Positions 1 to 13,300 of a DNA stretch of 64,000 nucleotides are shown in pieces. The notes under the pieces are model-generated. The model saw nothing but the letters and a program-made list of their open reading frames with translations. It searched no databases and was not told where the DNA came from. The translations under genes were made by a program, and so were the position numbers. Numbering within the stretch: the first letter of the stretch is position 1; each line of letters starts with the position of its first letter. The stretch lies in NCBI RefSeq assembly GCF_028502605.1, contig NC_079232.1:4836001-4900000 (forward strand), in the 5' to 3' direction. The stretch comes from Trichoderma breve. Taxonomy: Eukaryota; Ascomycota; Sordariomycetes; Hypocreales; Hypocreaceae.

Positions 1-91
1 CCCGTTCTCCTCATTCATCCTCTTCCCCCTTCAACTTCAACTTCAGCGGCTTGCCCCTTCTCATCTTCATATCTTATTGGTTTTGCATACT

Positions 92-3000
92 ATGAATATA
101 TCAACTCCCCTTTGCGCTCCCACTGCGGATGCAGCGTTCGGCCCTGTTGTCGACGCGGCGTGTCGTGATGGGTTCGATTTCACTCTTGTCTTTGAGCAAT
201 CCATCTTTGTCCTTCTTCCCGCGTCGCTGCTTGTCCTCGCGGCGCCTCTGCGACTCATTCAGCTACGGAAATCGCCAATCAAAGTTGTCGATCACGTATC
301 GCGCGTGATCAAATTGGTAAGTCATAAATCTACCCGTATCCTCCCTTTCGGTGGTCTTCCTTGATCGATGGCCGAGAGCTTGAGAATTAACAAAACACGC
401 GTCTGCCCCTCTTTTGAATCACAGTCTGTTGTAGGTTGTCTTGCAGCTCTTCAGCTTGTTCTGATCGCCCTTTGGGCAACCCATGATGGGCCTGCGCGTT
501 TGAACAGTGTGTCTGTTGCTGCTGCCTGTGTCTCCTTTGCCTCTAGCCTCATGTCCTGTGCCCTCTCGTATTTTGAACATGGCAGATCCCTTGGTCCCTC
601 GTCGCTGCTGAATGTCTTCTTACTCGTATCTCTGCTGCTCGACGCTGCTGTTTTACGAACCGTGTGGCTGTCCCTCTCCACAGTAGCTGCCAGTGCGTCC
701 ATCCGGGCTGTTCTTACAGCTTCGTTTGGTCTCAAGACGGCGCTGCTCGTGCTTGAGGCAAGAGAAAAGTCGGGCCACGTTGTTGGCCGACAGACTCTCG
801 CCCCGGAAGAGACATCCGGTCTGTATAGCCGGGCCGTGTTTGCATGGGTTGCGCCGTTACTCCGGACCGGATTCCAGCGCCTGCTTCGGCCGGCCGACTT
901 GTTTCCGCTCGATGAGAAGATGAGTTCGTCAGGACTGAACGAGAGGTTTTGGTGGCATTGGCGAAAAGGTTGGTGTTTTCTTCTTTCCCCCTCAAACCCC
1001 ATTAGATAGTCGTAAACAAAATACAATACAAACCTAAAAACAAATAAATTAAAACCGTAGAAGCTCGCTGAGCTACATCCTGTCGGAGTCCGTCGTTACT
1101 AACATGGCGAAACCGGTTTCTGTCCAGCATCTCCCTCGACTCAGGCGAACAAGCATCGCCTTATCCTCTGCTGCATCGTCACTCTTCGCTCTGCCATCAT
1201 CTCTGTTATTGTCCCTCGGCTATTTCTCCTTGCCTTTACCATATGCCAGCCTTTGGTCTTGACCCGCTTTCTCGGCTTTCTCAACGATGAGACGCAATCG
1301 GTGAACGTTGGTTACGGGCTCATTGGAGCTTATGGACTCGTTTACCTGGGCATCGCGGCCACGCAGGCGCTGTACTGGCATCAAAATGGCCGCTGTGTGA
1401 CGATGCTCCGGGGAGTCCTTGTCTCGGCTGTATTTTCCAAGGTCACCGAAGTGAGCATCGTTGCGGTTGACGATTCTGCCGCATTGACTCTCATGTCTTC
1501 CGATGTAAGTCGAATTCGCTTGCCACCTACCACTCAATGTCTTCTAACTGATACGCTCACATTTTACTACTGTAAAAGGTCGACGTCATTGGCCGTGCTA
1601 TGAGACAAATTCACGAATTCTGGGCCAACGTCTTTCAGATTGCAATTGCGACCTGGCTTTTGAGCAAGCAGATTGGGTATGCAGCAGCAGGGCCCATAAT
1701 CGTCTCTGTTCTTTCGCTGGGAGCGACCATGTTTGTCTCGCCACTTGCGCAAAGGTATCAGGTCGGTTGGCTTGAGAAGACCCAGAAGCGAGTTGGTAAG
1801 TCCCAAAGACGCTGAATAACATCTTGAATTCATCCTATTTCTATGTTTTCTATGTGACATTTTGTGCACAAAAGCTCACGTATACAGGCATAACTTCTGC
1901 CATGATTGGCCACATCAAGAGTATCAAAATGTCTGGTCTCTCCAAACACTTTTCCGACACCATTGCTACTCTTCGCGTCCAAGAAATCACCGCATCCAAG
2001 CCCTTCCGAGTTGTAGGAGCAGTGACATCTTCGGTGGCCCAAGTGCCGCTGCTTCTCTCTCCGGTTCTAGCTTTCGCCATGTTCCAAGGCATTACCGCTG
2101 CGACGGGAGAAGTGCTCGATGCTACACGAATGTTTGCCGCGCTTTCGCTGATTACGTTACTTGCGCAGCCTCTGTTTTGGATCTTTGAAGTTGTGCTTGA
2201 TATGAGTGCTGCGTTTGGTGCTTTTGACCGAATCCAAAAGTTTCTGGTCAGCTCTACTCGGGATGAGTATCGGACTGTGGAAACGGCTAATATGATAGAT
2301 TCCACAACTGTCCACATTGGGGAAGAAGCTGGTTTGATTGAGCTACAGACTCTTCGGTCTCGCAACTCCCACGTGTCTTCGTCGAGCCTCACAGCCACTG
2401 CAGTTGAGGTTGAGGACGCTACGTTTGCTTGGACGTCAGAACGACAGGTCTTGAATAACATCAGCTTCTCTCTCAACCGTGGCCAATTTGCACTTCTGAT
2501 TGGCCCTGTGGCATCTGGTAAGACGACTTTGCTCAAAGGACTCCTGGGTGAGGTGCTTTATTGCACAGGCAAAGTCTCCCTAGCTAGCAGTCGTCTGTCC
2601 TGGTGCGAGCAGACTCCTTGGATTCTGGTAAGTGGTAAATATCCTCATCTTTGAAGGACCTGATGGCTGACTGTTCCTAGAATCAATCCATTAGGGACAA
2701 CATTACAGCGTACTCTCATTTCGACCAGGACCTGTATGACCAGACTATCAAGGCGTGTGAACTTGAAGAAGATTTTAGGCAACTTCCTCAGGGAGATTTT
2801 ACCAGTGTTGGCAGTAAAGGGCTCGCCCTCAGTGGTGGCCAAAAGCAACGAGTGGTGAGTATCTCATCTATTCTTATATACAAGCATGGGAACGACTAAG
2901 TCTCAAATTCACCTCCAGGCGCTGGCCAGGGCTGTGTACTCTCGACCCCGTATCGCCTTGTTTGACGACATATTCAGTGGACTGGATAACGCTACTTCGC

Positions 3001-5606
3001 AGCGCATTTTTAGAAACCTGTTTTCTTCTACAGGATTATTTCGAAAGTGGGGAACAACTGTTGTATTGGCTACACAAACTGGTAGGTTCATTATTCTTGG
3101 TCCCAAGACGTCTTGCCAATACTTGCTAATGCCTTGATCAAGTCGAATTTCTTGCATCGGCAGACCTCATCATTGCACTAAGTCGAGAGGGTAAGATAAT
3201 AGAACAAGGTTCCTTCTCACAACTCTTAGCTTCAGATGGATATGTGCAGAGTTTGGCCGCCAAGCGAGCCATCGCTTCCAGTCCTGAAGTTCATCAAGAC
3301 GAGGTTATTTCAGAATCCGGAGCCGAAGCTACCGCACCAAAAGTGGAATACAAAGCCAAACAAGAGGAAATAAAGGATGATAAACGTAGACAGCTCGGAG
3401 ACTCAACTGTCTACAAGTACTACTTCGGCAGTATTGGACCGATCTTCATTATAACCTTGCTTTCTCTCGAGATCGTCTGGGCTTTCCTCCAGAGCTTCCC
3501 AAGTAAGCCAAAGCCTTAAACCAAAGAGGCTACACATCGTTTCTTCTCATCTGACTTGTATCTAATAAACTGTCTAGCTGTTTGGCTTAAATTCTGGACA
3601 GACTCGAATAGTCAAGGACACACCCAAACGGGCTTGTATCTTGGAGTCTTTTCTGCTATGCAAGTAATCGGCGTCCTCTGGTTTGCCTTGCTTATATGGT
3701 GAGTTAAGCATCTGCAGAATATGATTTGAGAGGCCTCTAAAGACTGACGGAAATAGGTTCGTTCTTGTCGTCATTGCGGCAAAGTCGGGAGTGTCACTTC
3801 ATCATAGACTCCTCTCAGCCGTTGTTAGGTATATTCCATACTTTCACAGTAGATGAGGGATCTCACGCTTACCATTCCAAGTGCACCACTGTCACTCTTT
3901 ACAACGACTGACTTGGGTTCGATTACCACAAGGTACCTAAATGAAGCGCCAAAATCCTGCTGTTCTCACAACTCTCTGTTGCTCACATATGCACTTTAGA
4001 TTCTCCCAAGACATTGGCATTCTAGACAACAACCTCCCACTCGCACTCGTGGTAACAATAGCAAGTTAGTAGAGCACCAAATGATATTTTCTAGTATTCT
4101 AAACGACTAATCAGCGTATATAAACAGGCTTCTTCGGGGTCCTTGCTAGAGCAGGTCTTCTCGCAGCTTCATCCTACTATGTAGCCATCAGCTTCCCCTT
4201 TCTCGCCGCCCTGTATTACTTCCTCCAGCGTGGCTACCTCCGCACGTCGCGACAGCTTCGTCTCCTTGACCTTGAGGAGAAGGCTCCGGTTTACACGCAG
4301 TTTATGGAAACACTGGCTGGAATTTCCACGATCCGAGCGTTTGGATGGCAAAATCAGGCCATCTTGAAGAATCACCAACTCGTTGACCAATCTCAGAAGC
4401 CTTTCTATCTTCTCATGATGGTCCAGCGATGGCTCGTCCTTGTTCTCGATCTAACCACCACGGCGCTTGCTCTCCTCATTGTCGGATTTTCTGTCAAGCT
4501 TCGCGGATCCGTTTCTGTTGGGCTCACTGGCGTGTCGCTAGTCCAACTTATCACCATGAGCGAAACACTAAATATGCTCATCCAGTTTTGGACTTCAATT
4601 GAGACTTCTATTGGGGCCGTTGCTCGCATCAAGCAATTTGCTGAAGAGACCCCGAACGAGAGTCTTCCAGGAGAAGATCAAGAGGTGCCTGTTGATTGGC
4701 CAAACAAAGGACATGTTGTCATACAAGCTCTTGAGGCATCGTATGACGAGAATGATGGTATCAAGGCTCTTGATGGCGTTACGCTAGACCTGAAGCCTGG
4801 GTACAAGACTGCCATTGTTGGGCGTACAGGAAGGTGTGTTTCACTCTTTTGCTCTTCGGAACTCCTCCATGAGGCGTTCTGCCTTTACAGCTGAACCTAA
4901 CGTATTTATCTTCATAGCGGTAAATCCTCACTTTTGTTAGCCCTCCTCCGCCTGCTCGACCCATCTTCTGGCACTCTCAGCATCGATTCCATCCTCCTTA
5001 GCACCATCCCTCGCGAAACCATCCGTTCCCGCATTATCACCGTCTCTCAGGACCAGTTCGTTCTCCCCGGGACCATACGTCACAACATTGACCCGTCAGC
5101 CTCCTACACCGACAACGCCATTGTCGAAGCCCTGCGTGCGGTCGATCTATGGACCGTGATCGATTCTCGCGGTGGCCTCGACGCGACTTTTGAAGAGGAT
5201 ATGCTGAGCCATGGACAAAAGCAACTCTTTTTCCTTGCGAGAGCTGTGCTGAAGAAAGATTGCGGTAAAGTTGTTCTCTTGGACGAAGCTAGTAGCATGT
5301 AAGAATACATACACAACCCAAACAATTGTATCAAAACGGAGGCTAACCTAGAAAATAAAAAAAAAATAAAGTCTAGACAAGGAAACAGAGCAGATGGTTC
5401 GTACGACCATCAACACGCACTTCAAGAACCATACTGTCATCTCCATCGCCCATCATTTGGAAACTATCCTAGATTTCGACCGCGTCGTGGTCATGGATAA
5501 AGGCCGTGTTGTGGAAGTCGGGCCGCCTCGAGAACTACTACAGTCTGCTGGTCATGGCAGGTTCAAGGCTCTGTGGGAGGCAAATAATCGTGGAACGCTC
5601 AATTGA
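92..5606 (+). CDS. ABC transporter, ABCC/MRP (multidrug resistance-associated) type
   Basis: Full-length ABCC exporter of about 1476 residues; family members pump conjugated or amphipathic compounds across the vacuolar or plasma membrane using ATP. My model has 15 exons: 92-316, 425-968, 1128-1504, 1579-1795, 1888-2627, 2681-2854, 2919-3081, 3143-3502, 3578-3698, 3757-3828, 3882-3932, 4000-4064, 4128-4833, 4918-5298, 5372-5606; the sum is divisible by three. A hydrophobic TMD0-like N-terminus precedes two TMD-NBD halves. NBD1 has Walker A GPVASGKTT (about residue 660), signature LSGGQKQR and Walker B ALFDD. NBD2 has Walker A GRTGSGKSS split by an intron, signature LSHGQKQ, Walker B VVLLDEASS and the H-loop IAHH. 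NBD1 has Asp for the catalytic Glu, as is usual in ABCC proteins, and Gln where the H-loop His is expected (VVLATQT). The intercytoplasmic-loop motif VGITSAMIGHIKSIKMSG is clear. Start: ATG 92, before a hydrophobic N-terminus. The substrate cannot be told. It is convergent with the next gene (216 bp between stops). Confidence 0.93.
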
Positions 5607-5822
5607 ATGGATGTGACTGGCTTTTTCAAGAAAAGATCAATACTGCCACAGCGATATTCTCAAAAAGCCAATGCCCATCCGTTCAGCATTTGAGATTCGC
5701 TCCGTTGATCAACTGCATAATGCAATCTTACTAGCTCAACATGGTAGAGATGAAAATATTAATCATATTGCGGAAAATATGCTAGATTTATATCTAATAC
5801 ATGCCATGTTCCAACTTTATGT

Positions 5823-7335
5823 TCAAGGATCTATCCTGTTCCTTTCCACCGTGATGATCCTGCCCTTTCCCCCACGTGCAGCTCTGATATATCTCTCTAC
5901 CATAGTCGCAACGTCTATAGCCTCACGGTAAGCAATCAACTCTGACGGAAGAGCATCTTCTCCAGGAGTCCACCCTGTGTATATTCGAAGCAGCGTCACT
6001 TTTCCCCACGATCCGACCCAATCCACGAAATCATGTTCTGAATGCAACATCAGGGCTTTGAACCATGGTGCGCATCCTGTGAGATCGAGAAACTCGAGTG
6101 CGTAGAGGTTTCTGCTGAGCATCCTTAGTACCAGCAGCGCTTCGCTCCAGTCATGATCTATAGAGTGGGAATAGTAATTCGTCCCTCCGTATGCTATATT
6201 CTGGCCCTGCGGTGTAGTAACCGTGGAGAGGCGAGCTCTTGGAGTAAGAGATGGGTCAGGCCAGTAGGCAAGACTCAAATGAGTGATGGTAGTAAGCTTT
6301 GATGACAGAGCCAGTAGCTGTCTCCACGATGCTTCTGAGGCCAACTGAGGGTCGAGAGCGAGTGACAGATGTGTGAGATTGGGTAACAATACTCGTGGAG
6401 GACTGGGAATGATCTCGCTCTCGTCCCAAGACTCCTGAGGCTCACTGGAATCCTCCTGCTTCTTTGACGGATACAGAAGCTCGGAAACTTCCTTGAGCGT
6501 TAGGGAACGGCCTAAGGAGCCCGACAAATCCAAGTAATTTACCTCAGCATTGACAGAGGTATGGTATTCAGAGATGTCATCGCCTTCTGCCTCCTCCAGA
6601 GATTCTGGAGAGGGAAGGAGTATTAGTTTGAGGTCTTGAACCGATAGACCATCTGGGCTTGCAATGCCGACCCATCGAATGAGGGCAGCTTTCAGATGTG
6701 CAGGGACATCGTACAAATAGTACTGATTAAACACGCGGTGAAGGTCCCAGTCAGCAGCAATTTTTCTGAGAATGATGTCGATGAGACTTCGCGGAGCTGG
6801 CAGATACGTGCCCGGCAAAGTCGAATCAGCGAGGCCACACCGGTTCACGGTCGATGAGCCGGATGCCTGGCTTTGGAGATGCGTAGCACCGCTGCTGGAA
6901 GCAACCCAGCTTCGTGGGGGAGGAGGCCCAGCTGGGAGGCGGCGGCCATTGTTGTCAAGCCTCTGCCTGTGCTGCCGTCTGGGTGCGGGGGTTGGAGTGT
7001 CTGGGATCTGCAGTATCTCCCTGAGGGCTGGCGGCACAGATGGTGTGACTGTGGGCAATTGCCGCGGAACTGATGAATCTAGAGAGGCGTGCCGCAAGCT
7101 GGCCAGCAGCTCGTTGACGCTCCTGGGAGTCTTGCCTGTTCGGAACGATCGATGGTCAGCTTCAGCTCCCGCCAACAGCACCCGCGAGCGAGGCGGCAAG
7201 GAATAAGGCGACCAAACCACCTGGGGGAGGCCACATGAGATGAGACTCACCAGCTGCGTTGGACGAAGACCCGGGCGCCGGAGAGGCCGTCGGGGCTGGC
7301 TTGAATGGCTTGAGATGCTGCCTTTTCTTAGGCAT
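5823..7335 (-). CDS. Conserved fungal protein of unknown function
   Basis: About 465 residues from two exons. Exon 1 (7335-7251) encodes a basic start, MPKKRQHLKPFKPAP; exon 2 (7135-5823) begins at KTPRSVNELLASLRH. The intron 7250-7136 has a GTGAGT donor and an ACAG acceptor, and splicing replaces an unlikely hydrophobic read-through. The first 150 residues are Pro/Ser/Arg-rich and probably disordered. The middle (RSLIDIILRKIAADWDLHRV) and the later LTHLSLALDP, LEFLDLTGCA and LLRIYTG stretches look like degenerate leucine-rich or F-box-protein-like repeats, but no catalytic motif is visible. I have a vague memory that similar Pezizomycotina proteins are labelled 'tafazzin'; I see no HX4D acyltransferase motif to support that name. 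The gene is real (long open frame, clean splice, protein-like composition), but no function can be given. Confidence 0.8.
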
Positions 7336-10300
7336 GCCAGTGCAGGGAAGCAAAATAAACGTGCCTTGTGTTACCGGAAGCTTGCAGGAACCAAGTCGCG
7401 AGTTGCGAACCGCTCATATACTTGGTACCAACGGTTTGATGACTCGACTCCAGGCATCCCAGTTCAAAATGACTCCCAAAGGCATGTTTGCAACTTGAAA
7501 AGCCCCGCCGGCCGAAGCCTGAGGAGCCACAAGACGGACACTAGGCCCGCTTTGATCAAGAGTCATTGGCTTTCAATCCTTTGAAATTGGCCCCATGCAA
7601 TCCGCCACCTCCATACTAACAATAGCATCTCGTCTCGTCTTATACGGACGGCCCTCTGAAGGGTGGGAAAAAAAGCACCGCCCAGCGTCGCAATCATTCT
7701 CGTCTCCCTCTGCGGGCTTAGCCGGCCGTTTGTTGTATTCCATAAGCAAGCTTCGGCTGCCTGCATGCGCCACCACAGGTCTAGAAGTCCAACAGAAATC
7801 CGTCGTGAGTGGTTGTGTCATCTTGGGGCCGTGCCTCATACCCCTGCAACTCGCTGTGGTGGTGTACAAGCAAGTGACCTTACTGACTCGGCTATTACAT
7901 GTGCTTTCTACGACAGAACAATGTGTTGATTTTTCTATCGACTCAAGCCGGGATAGCCCTTACGAACGCGCGTAGAATGCTCGAGGATAAGTGGCCTTTT
8001 TCATCTTAGAATTCACTTGGAGCTGCAGCGGACGACTTCCAGTCAGAGTTGCTCTCCGTCTCAGCTCCCTGCCCCCTACCCAGTTCTCTCCCGAGTTTGA
8101 ACCCAAACTGAGCATGTTTCCTCCATATTCAGCAGAAAACCAGTATCTATCTATGTGGCAATCACATGTTGTTTCAATAACAAGGAAAGCGGGTGTGCAT
8201 TGGAGATACCAGCGCGTCTTGGCTTCTCTCATGGCTCCGCCAGCATGTTATCAGTCTCTTCCATCCGATGCAGATTAGGCCTATAGGCTGCTGTTACCAA
8301 CACTGCTCCTGGTTTTTGTTTACTCCCTGTATAATGAATCAACCAGATTATGTCCATTGTGAATTTCTGTGTACCACTACGACTGTTAAATATGCAGTTG
8401 GCGCTATCTACGCACTCCATCGGCCCTTTAACTTCGGAAAGCCGTCAAAAGGGAATCTGAGACTGTCCGATTTTGCAACGGGTTCAGCTCCATCGGATAC
8501 TGGATCCTCTCAAAACAATTAAGCCCCCAAACCGTCCAACGGACTGCTGCCGCACCTACGCGTCGTTCCGTAGATTGGGCTGTTTGAGTGAGTGCTACAG
8601 AGTTGCTTGGGCCCTGGAGATAGCGTATGCCTTCCGCTGAAGTGGCGTGAGATAGTTGGACGCCTTATATGAATCCACTTATGTTCGAATGAGTATCCAT
8701 GTACAAGTTTATGGCCATATCATATTGATAACTCGTTGATACGTCCACCCGCAGAGTCTTCATGACGATATTTTTGATAATAATCAGGTTATCAGGGCCC
8801 TCCTCTTCCGCCCTTTTAGCCACCACTCTCTACCTCATTTCTCGTCATCATCTTTTCGAATTTCCTTGCTGGACATCGAAAAAGTACAGTTTAGCCATTA
8901 GTCTAAGGTCAAGAACGTAATTGAGCTTGCCCGTGTGTTACCATCCTGCTCCTAATGCCCAGCATTGTAGGGTGGAGTATGGGGCAAACCTAGGGAGGAG
9001 AGGCATATGCTGATGGACCTCTGCTGCGGTAAATAGCAGCTATCCCCATTTCTACCGGATAGAATAGTGGTCATTGTAATACTTGCCTCATCGGCTACGT
9101 GGAGCCACAAGACTAGGTAGCCCGATGCGGAAACGCGAAGCGAGAAAGCATGAATATCAGGAGATAGTCAAAGAGCCTGAGTGACGTGAAGGGCTCTAGA
9201 AGTATCCTAGCCGCCAAACGACGTTTCAGCATATGAGAATGACCAAAAATCCCATGTGGCAGTATATACGGAGAAGTGGATCGGCATAGCCGATAGCATT
9301 GAGCCTTTGAGACCTAGATAGTAATAGCTAGGTGGCCCTCGAAGAGCCTCTCATTTTAAGGCATCCGCATCCATACAGAGTTGCCACCAACATACCCGAT
9401 GCCTCCTGGTAAATTCCATGCAGCTTAGATATTGGTCAACAAAGTTGCCTTGGCTGAACTTCTGCCTGGGTGTATATGTAAGAAAGGGGTAATTTTGCGG
9501 TTATATGACAGCGATGTACGACATACCACGAAAGTATAGCGGCCTGGAATTGCGCCAAGGATTGGGAAAAGAGAGAGAAAGGAAAAAAGGAAGCGAGGAC
9601 GCTGCAGCTCGGGATTCTGATCCCTTTCAGCCAATCATGAGGGAACGACTGCTTTGACGTGAGAGGAGGAGATGAAACCAGTTATCGGAGCATACTTACG
9701 ATACCATGGTAGCTGATACGGGAGCTAGGTGTTGTTTGTAATACAGCAGTATCATGAATGAGATAACATATCTAGAGACGGGGACAGCTTCATGTTATTA
9801 TCCTTGGAAGAATAAAATAGTAACTATAGATACTAATATGCACTGTCAGAGAATTCAAAGAACAATTTTGAGGATCCATAGCTGCATTTGAAATTCTCCC
9901 TTGTTAACAAAGTAATGTGATCTCCCACTGTATAGACAAGCTGGAACACATCTTCGTTCATAATGGCTAGCAAACGACGAACACTCATCTGTAGCTTGGA
10001 TGGGAGACGGAACTTTCAAAGCAAATCCTTGTCTATAGCAAATACTCGTACTTTGCTATACGTGCGAGTATCAGCAAGCCCAAACAACAGGATCCACTGT
10101 CACCATGACCTTGCTAGGCAAATATAGCATCTGATTTTCCAAATCCAGTGAACATTTAGATCTCTAATTCAACTTTGGAGAAATCATGTCACTTGCCGCG
10201 AAATAAGTAACTCGAAGTAGCCAAGTAGGGTCATTGGGGGGAGGGGGTGTAAAAAAAAAGGAGAGAAAGTCAGTTATAGTAGCCTATGCCCTCAAAACAC

Positions 10301-13300
10301 GTTGCCGGCCTTGGCCACATCGTTTTAGGGGGCTGCTTCACATCATGTGCGTAGCCGGAAGGGAGGGATAGCGGCGAAGACAGCACTCCCGATCTATATT
10401 GGCGCTGACGTAGCAGCCAACACGAGTATCGAGCGCGAGGCATTGCGTCAGTTTCGACAGCGAGGCAGACAGACGTAGGTTTTGGGATATGGCCGAACAT
10501 ACGGCCTTAAAGCAGCAGCCCTCCATCACATGGCCCCTTTGCTGACTGCGGGCTATCGGAGAGATGCCTCCCTTCGCTAGCCTTCGCTAGCCTTGACTCG
10601 ACTCGCCTCGCCCCAACTTGACGATACCAAATGCAGCTCGACATTGGCCTGCACTCGAAGCCGAGGAACGGAGCAAAAATGAGGCAGTGGCAGAGGGTAG
10701 AGACAGCAAGAGGCCGAGGCCAGATCGACGTAAGAGACTGCGTGTGCATGCGTCAGCTTGTCTCTGATACACACCATTGTGCGTAGTCCGGAGCGCATCC
10801 GGGTGACTGGAGAGAAGGAATCTAGTTGGTGGCACAAATGTTAGGACCAAGGTAATACGACAAGGTGTCTCACTTGCAGTCAGCAGAGCAGAGCAGCATT
10901 GGCCATGAATCTGATCGGTGTCGCAGGCTGGGCGAGGAACGTTGATAGCGTCGGCCGACGAGTTTGTGTGTACGACCACGGGAGTATGAAGTATGGGTGA
11001 TGGCATTGTTAGCTCCCCTCCTCTGATGAGGTCGCGTTGGGTGACTGGGGATTGGGGCGTGAAGCTATCTCCAGCTTCCTATTGCCTGCTCCTCATTCAG
11101 GGGAGTGGATTGAGCAGTAGCAGCAGCTGCCCATGGATGCAGGCAAATCGCGTGGTTGTATGAAGCCCGAGATGCGAGCTCAATTCGCTTCCATCTACGT
11201 TGGGATTCTTGGTTGGTTCTGGTGTAGCACAGTTGTAGATGGTGGTTGAGTTGGAGATTTGGATAGGAGCACACATCTTGGTACACGTTTCCTTGTATCT
11301 GCATTGGTGCAAAGGCCTGTGCTGAGGTAAAAACCCGTGCTTCTGCTATACCTAATGGACAATACCACCCTATACGTGATAGGGAGAAAAGAGTACGAAT
11401 GTGGTACCTCAAGCTCCATCACAGATCAATGGCGTTGCGGTGTAGCTGGCTGCACGCATTGATTATCATCTGGTACCACCAGGTGCCTGGCCAATCTCGG
11501 TGAACGCCTGGTATCATCCACACAACCTTGGCGATTTACCATGATCAACGAACCGCCCCTCTTCTCCAGATACTAAACCCCCGTAATTCAACCCTGTAGG
11601 CTCCATAGGTGCTGCAAACAAGCTTGCAGGCGCTAGATGCCCCCTAGCTCAAGAGGATCCGGCCCCGTTGCCAGGAGCATTACAGGGCGACCTACAGGCG
11701 GCAAGGGCCCATAGCTTGCGGCTCCATGGAGACGGAAATTACTCAGAAGAGCAACTGAGCAAACGCGCAGCGGCCAATAAGTGGCCAGGAAGTAACGACG
11801 CATGTCCGATACTTTGACCCTCCACTCCAACCGGTCAGGACAGAACTCCATCTCCAAAGCCTTCATCCCGTCTGCAAAACAAGGTCCTCCGCTTCCCGGG
11901 TACTTGGGGCGCGCTATGCACCTCTGGCCTCTGCCTCCGAGTCCTTGCTAGCCCTCTAGGCGCTCTCGCATCGCCCCCCTGCTCACCGGTTGCAAGCACG
12001 ATACGGCACTCTAGACGTGATGGAGACAAACGTGAGGCAATGAGCGAATCAGCGTGTCGAGGAGCTTGAAGCATGCAAGCATTCGTTGCGGCAGCATCAG
12101 CCAGCCGCCGCTAAGTCCGAGCGTGAGACAAACGTCCTCGACAGCTGAGGCCTGACGACCCTCACAAGTCCCATTGCCGCCTACTAGATGGCTTTCCCGG
12201 ACCTGGCCTGACCCTGGCTGGGCCTCTTCGGATGGCCGACGAGGATGAGGACGAGAACTGCAAAGACATGGGGACCTGGGATTGAACTTGGCCCACGCCG
12301 ACTCTCCCGTGTTGGCCTCTAGCCTGCGATGCAGCGATAGCACCAGCACCAGCACTAGCATCAAGGCAGACACAGATGCAAGGAGTTGAGGCAGCCATCG
12401 CCTCACCCGACTGGCGACAATGCTGAAGCTCAGTGGCCCCCAATCTTTGTGTCACGCCGTGCCATTTCTGCCTTTGACTTAGACGGCCAAAGGGGTAACA
12501 CGAAAAATGCAAAACATTCTCTGGCGCTACGTATTGCGTTGTTCTTGAAACTCATGGCACACAAGCTGTTCACTTCATATTCCATGCTCAGGGCTGGCTC
12601 CTCCTGTTCGTATCGGGATTGAGAAATGCGGAATCACAGTTACGATTTGTCACCTCGTACAGAGATCTATCTGATCTCTTTCTTTGTTACCTGCCTCGGT
12701 TTGGCCGCCCTGTCATAACACTGGGGGTTGGAAACCCTGCTGGGCACTACCATGAAGGCATTTGATTCCATCTAATCCTCACTTTCCTGGCAAGCCTATT
12801 TGGTCAATTACCTCGTCAAACAGCTTGTTCCTGTAAACCGGCGTGAATTCTCAGCAACGGGCCGATCCGACCTGGCTCTAAACGCCTCCTCCTCCTTGGC
12901 AATTTCGACAACTTCGTTAATTGTTTGCTTTTACAGGCCGACATTACGGTATCGTGGGGCCTTTTGTTCTCAACTAAGCGCACCGCCTGTCCTTTAACGC
13001 CCCTCCAGGGGATTAATGATGTGTATAGGACGCAGTGGCTTTGTTCCAAGAGTCGTTGCCGCCCTTGTCTACTGGAAAGTTACACAGGCAAATAGTGCCT
13101 GCGTGGCTCCCTAAACATTCCCATTGGAGAGCCTCCTGGACTGCGGCCCAGGGCCTTGCTTGCCTCTTCATCTATTCCTCCGTTCTCGGATCGGCTGATC
13201 AGAGACGGCAAAATCCACCTTGCTCGGGTAGATGGTCTCGCCATTGGCTCCTATCATCAATCCGTTGCCCTGGAGCGTACTAAAAACAGATGCGCCAAGG

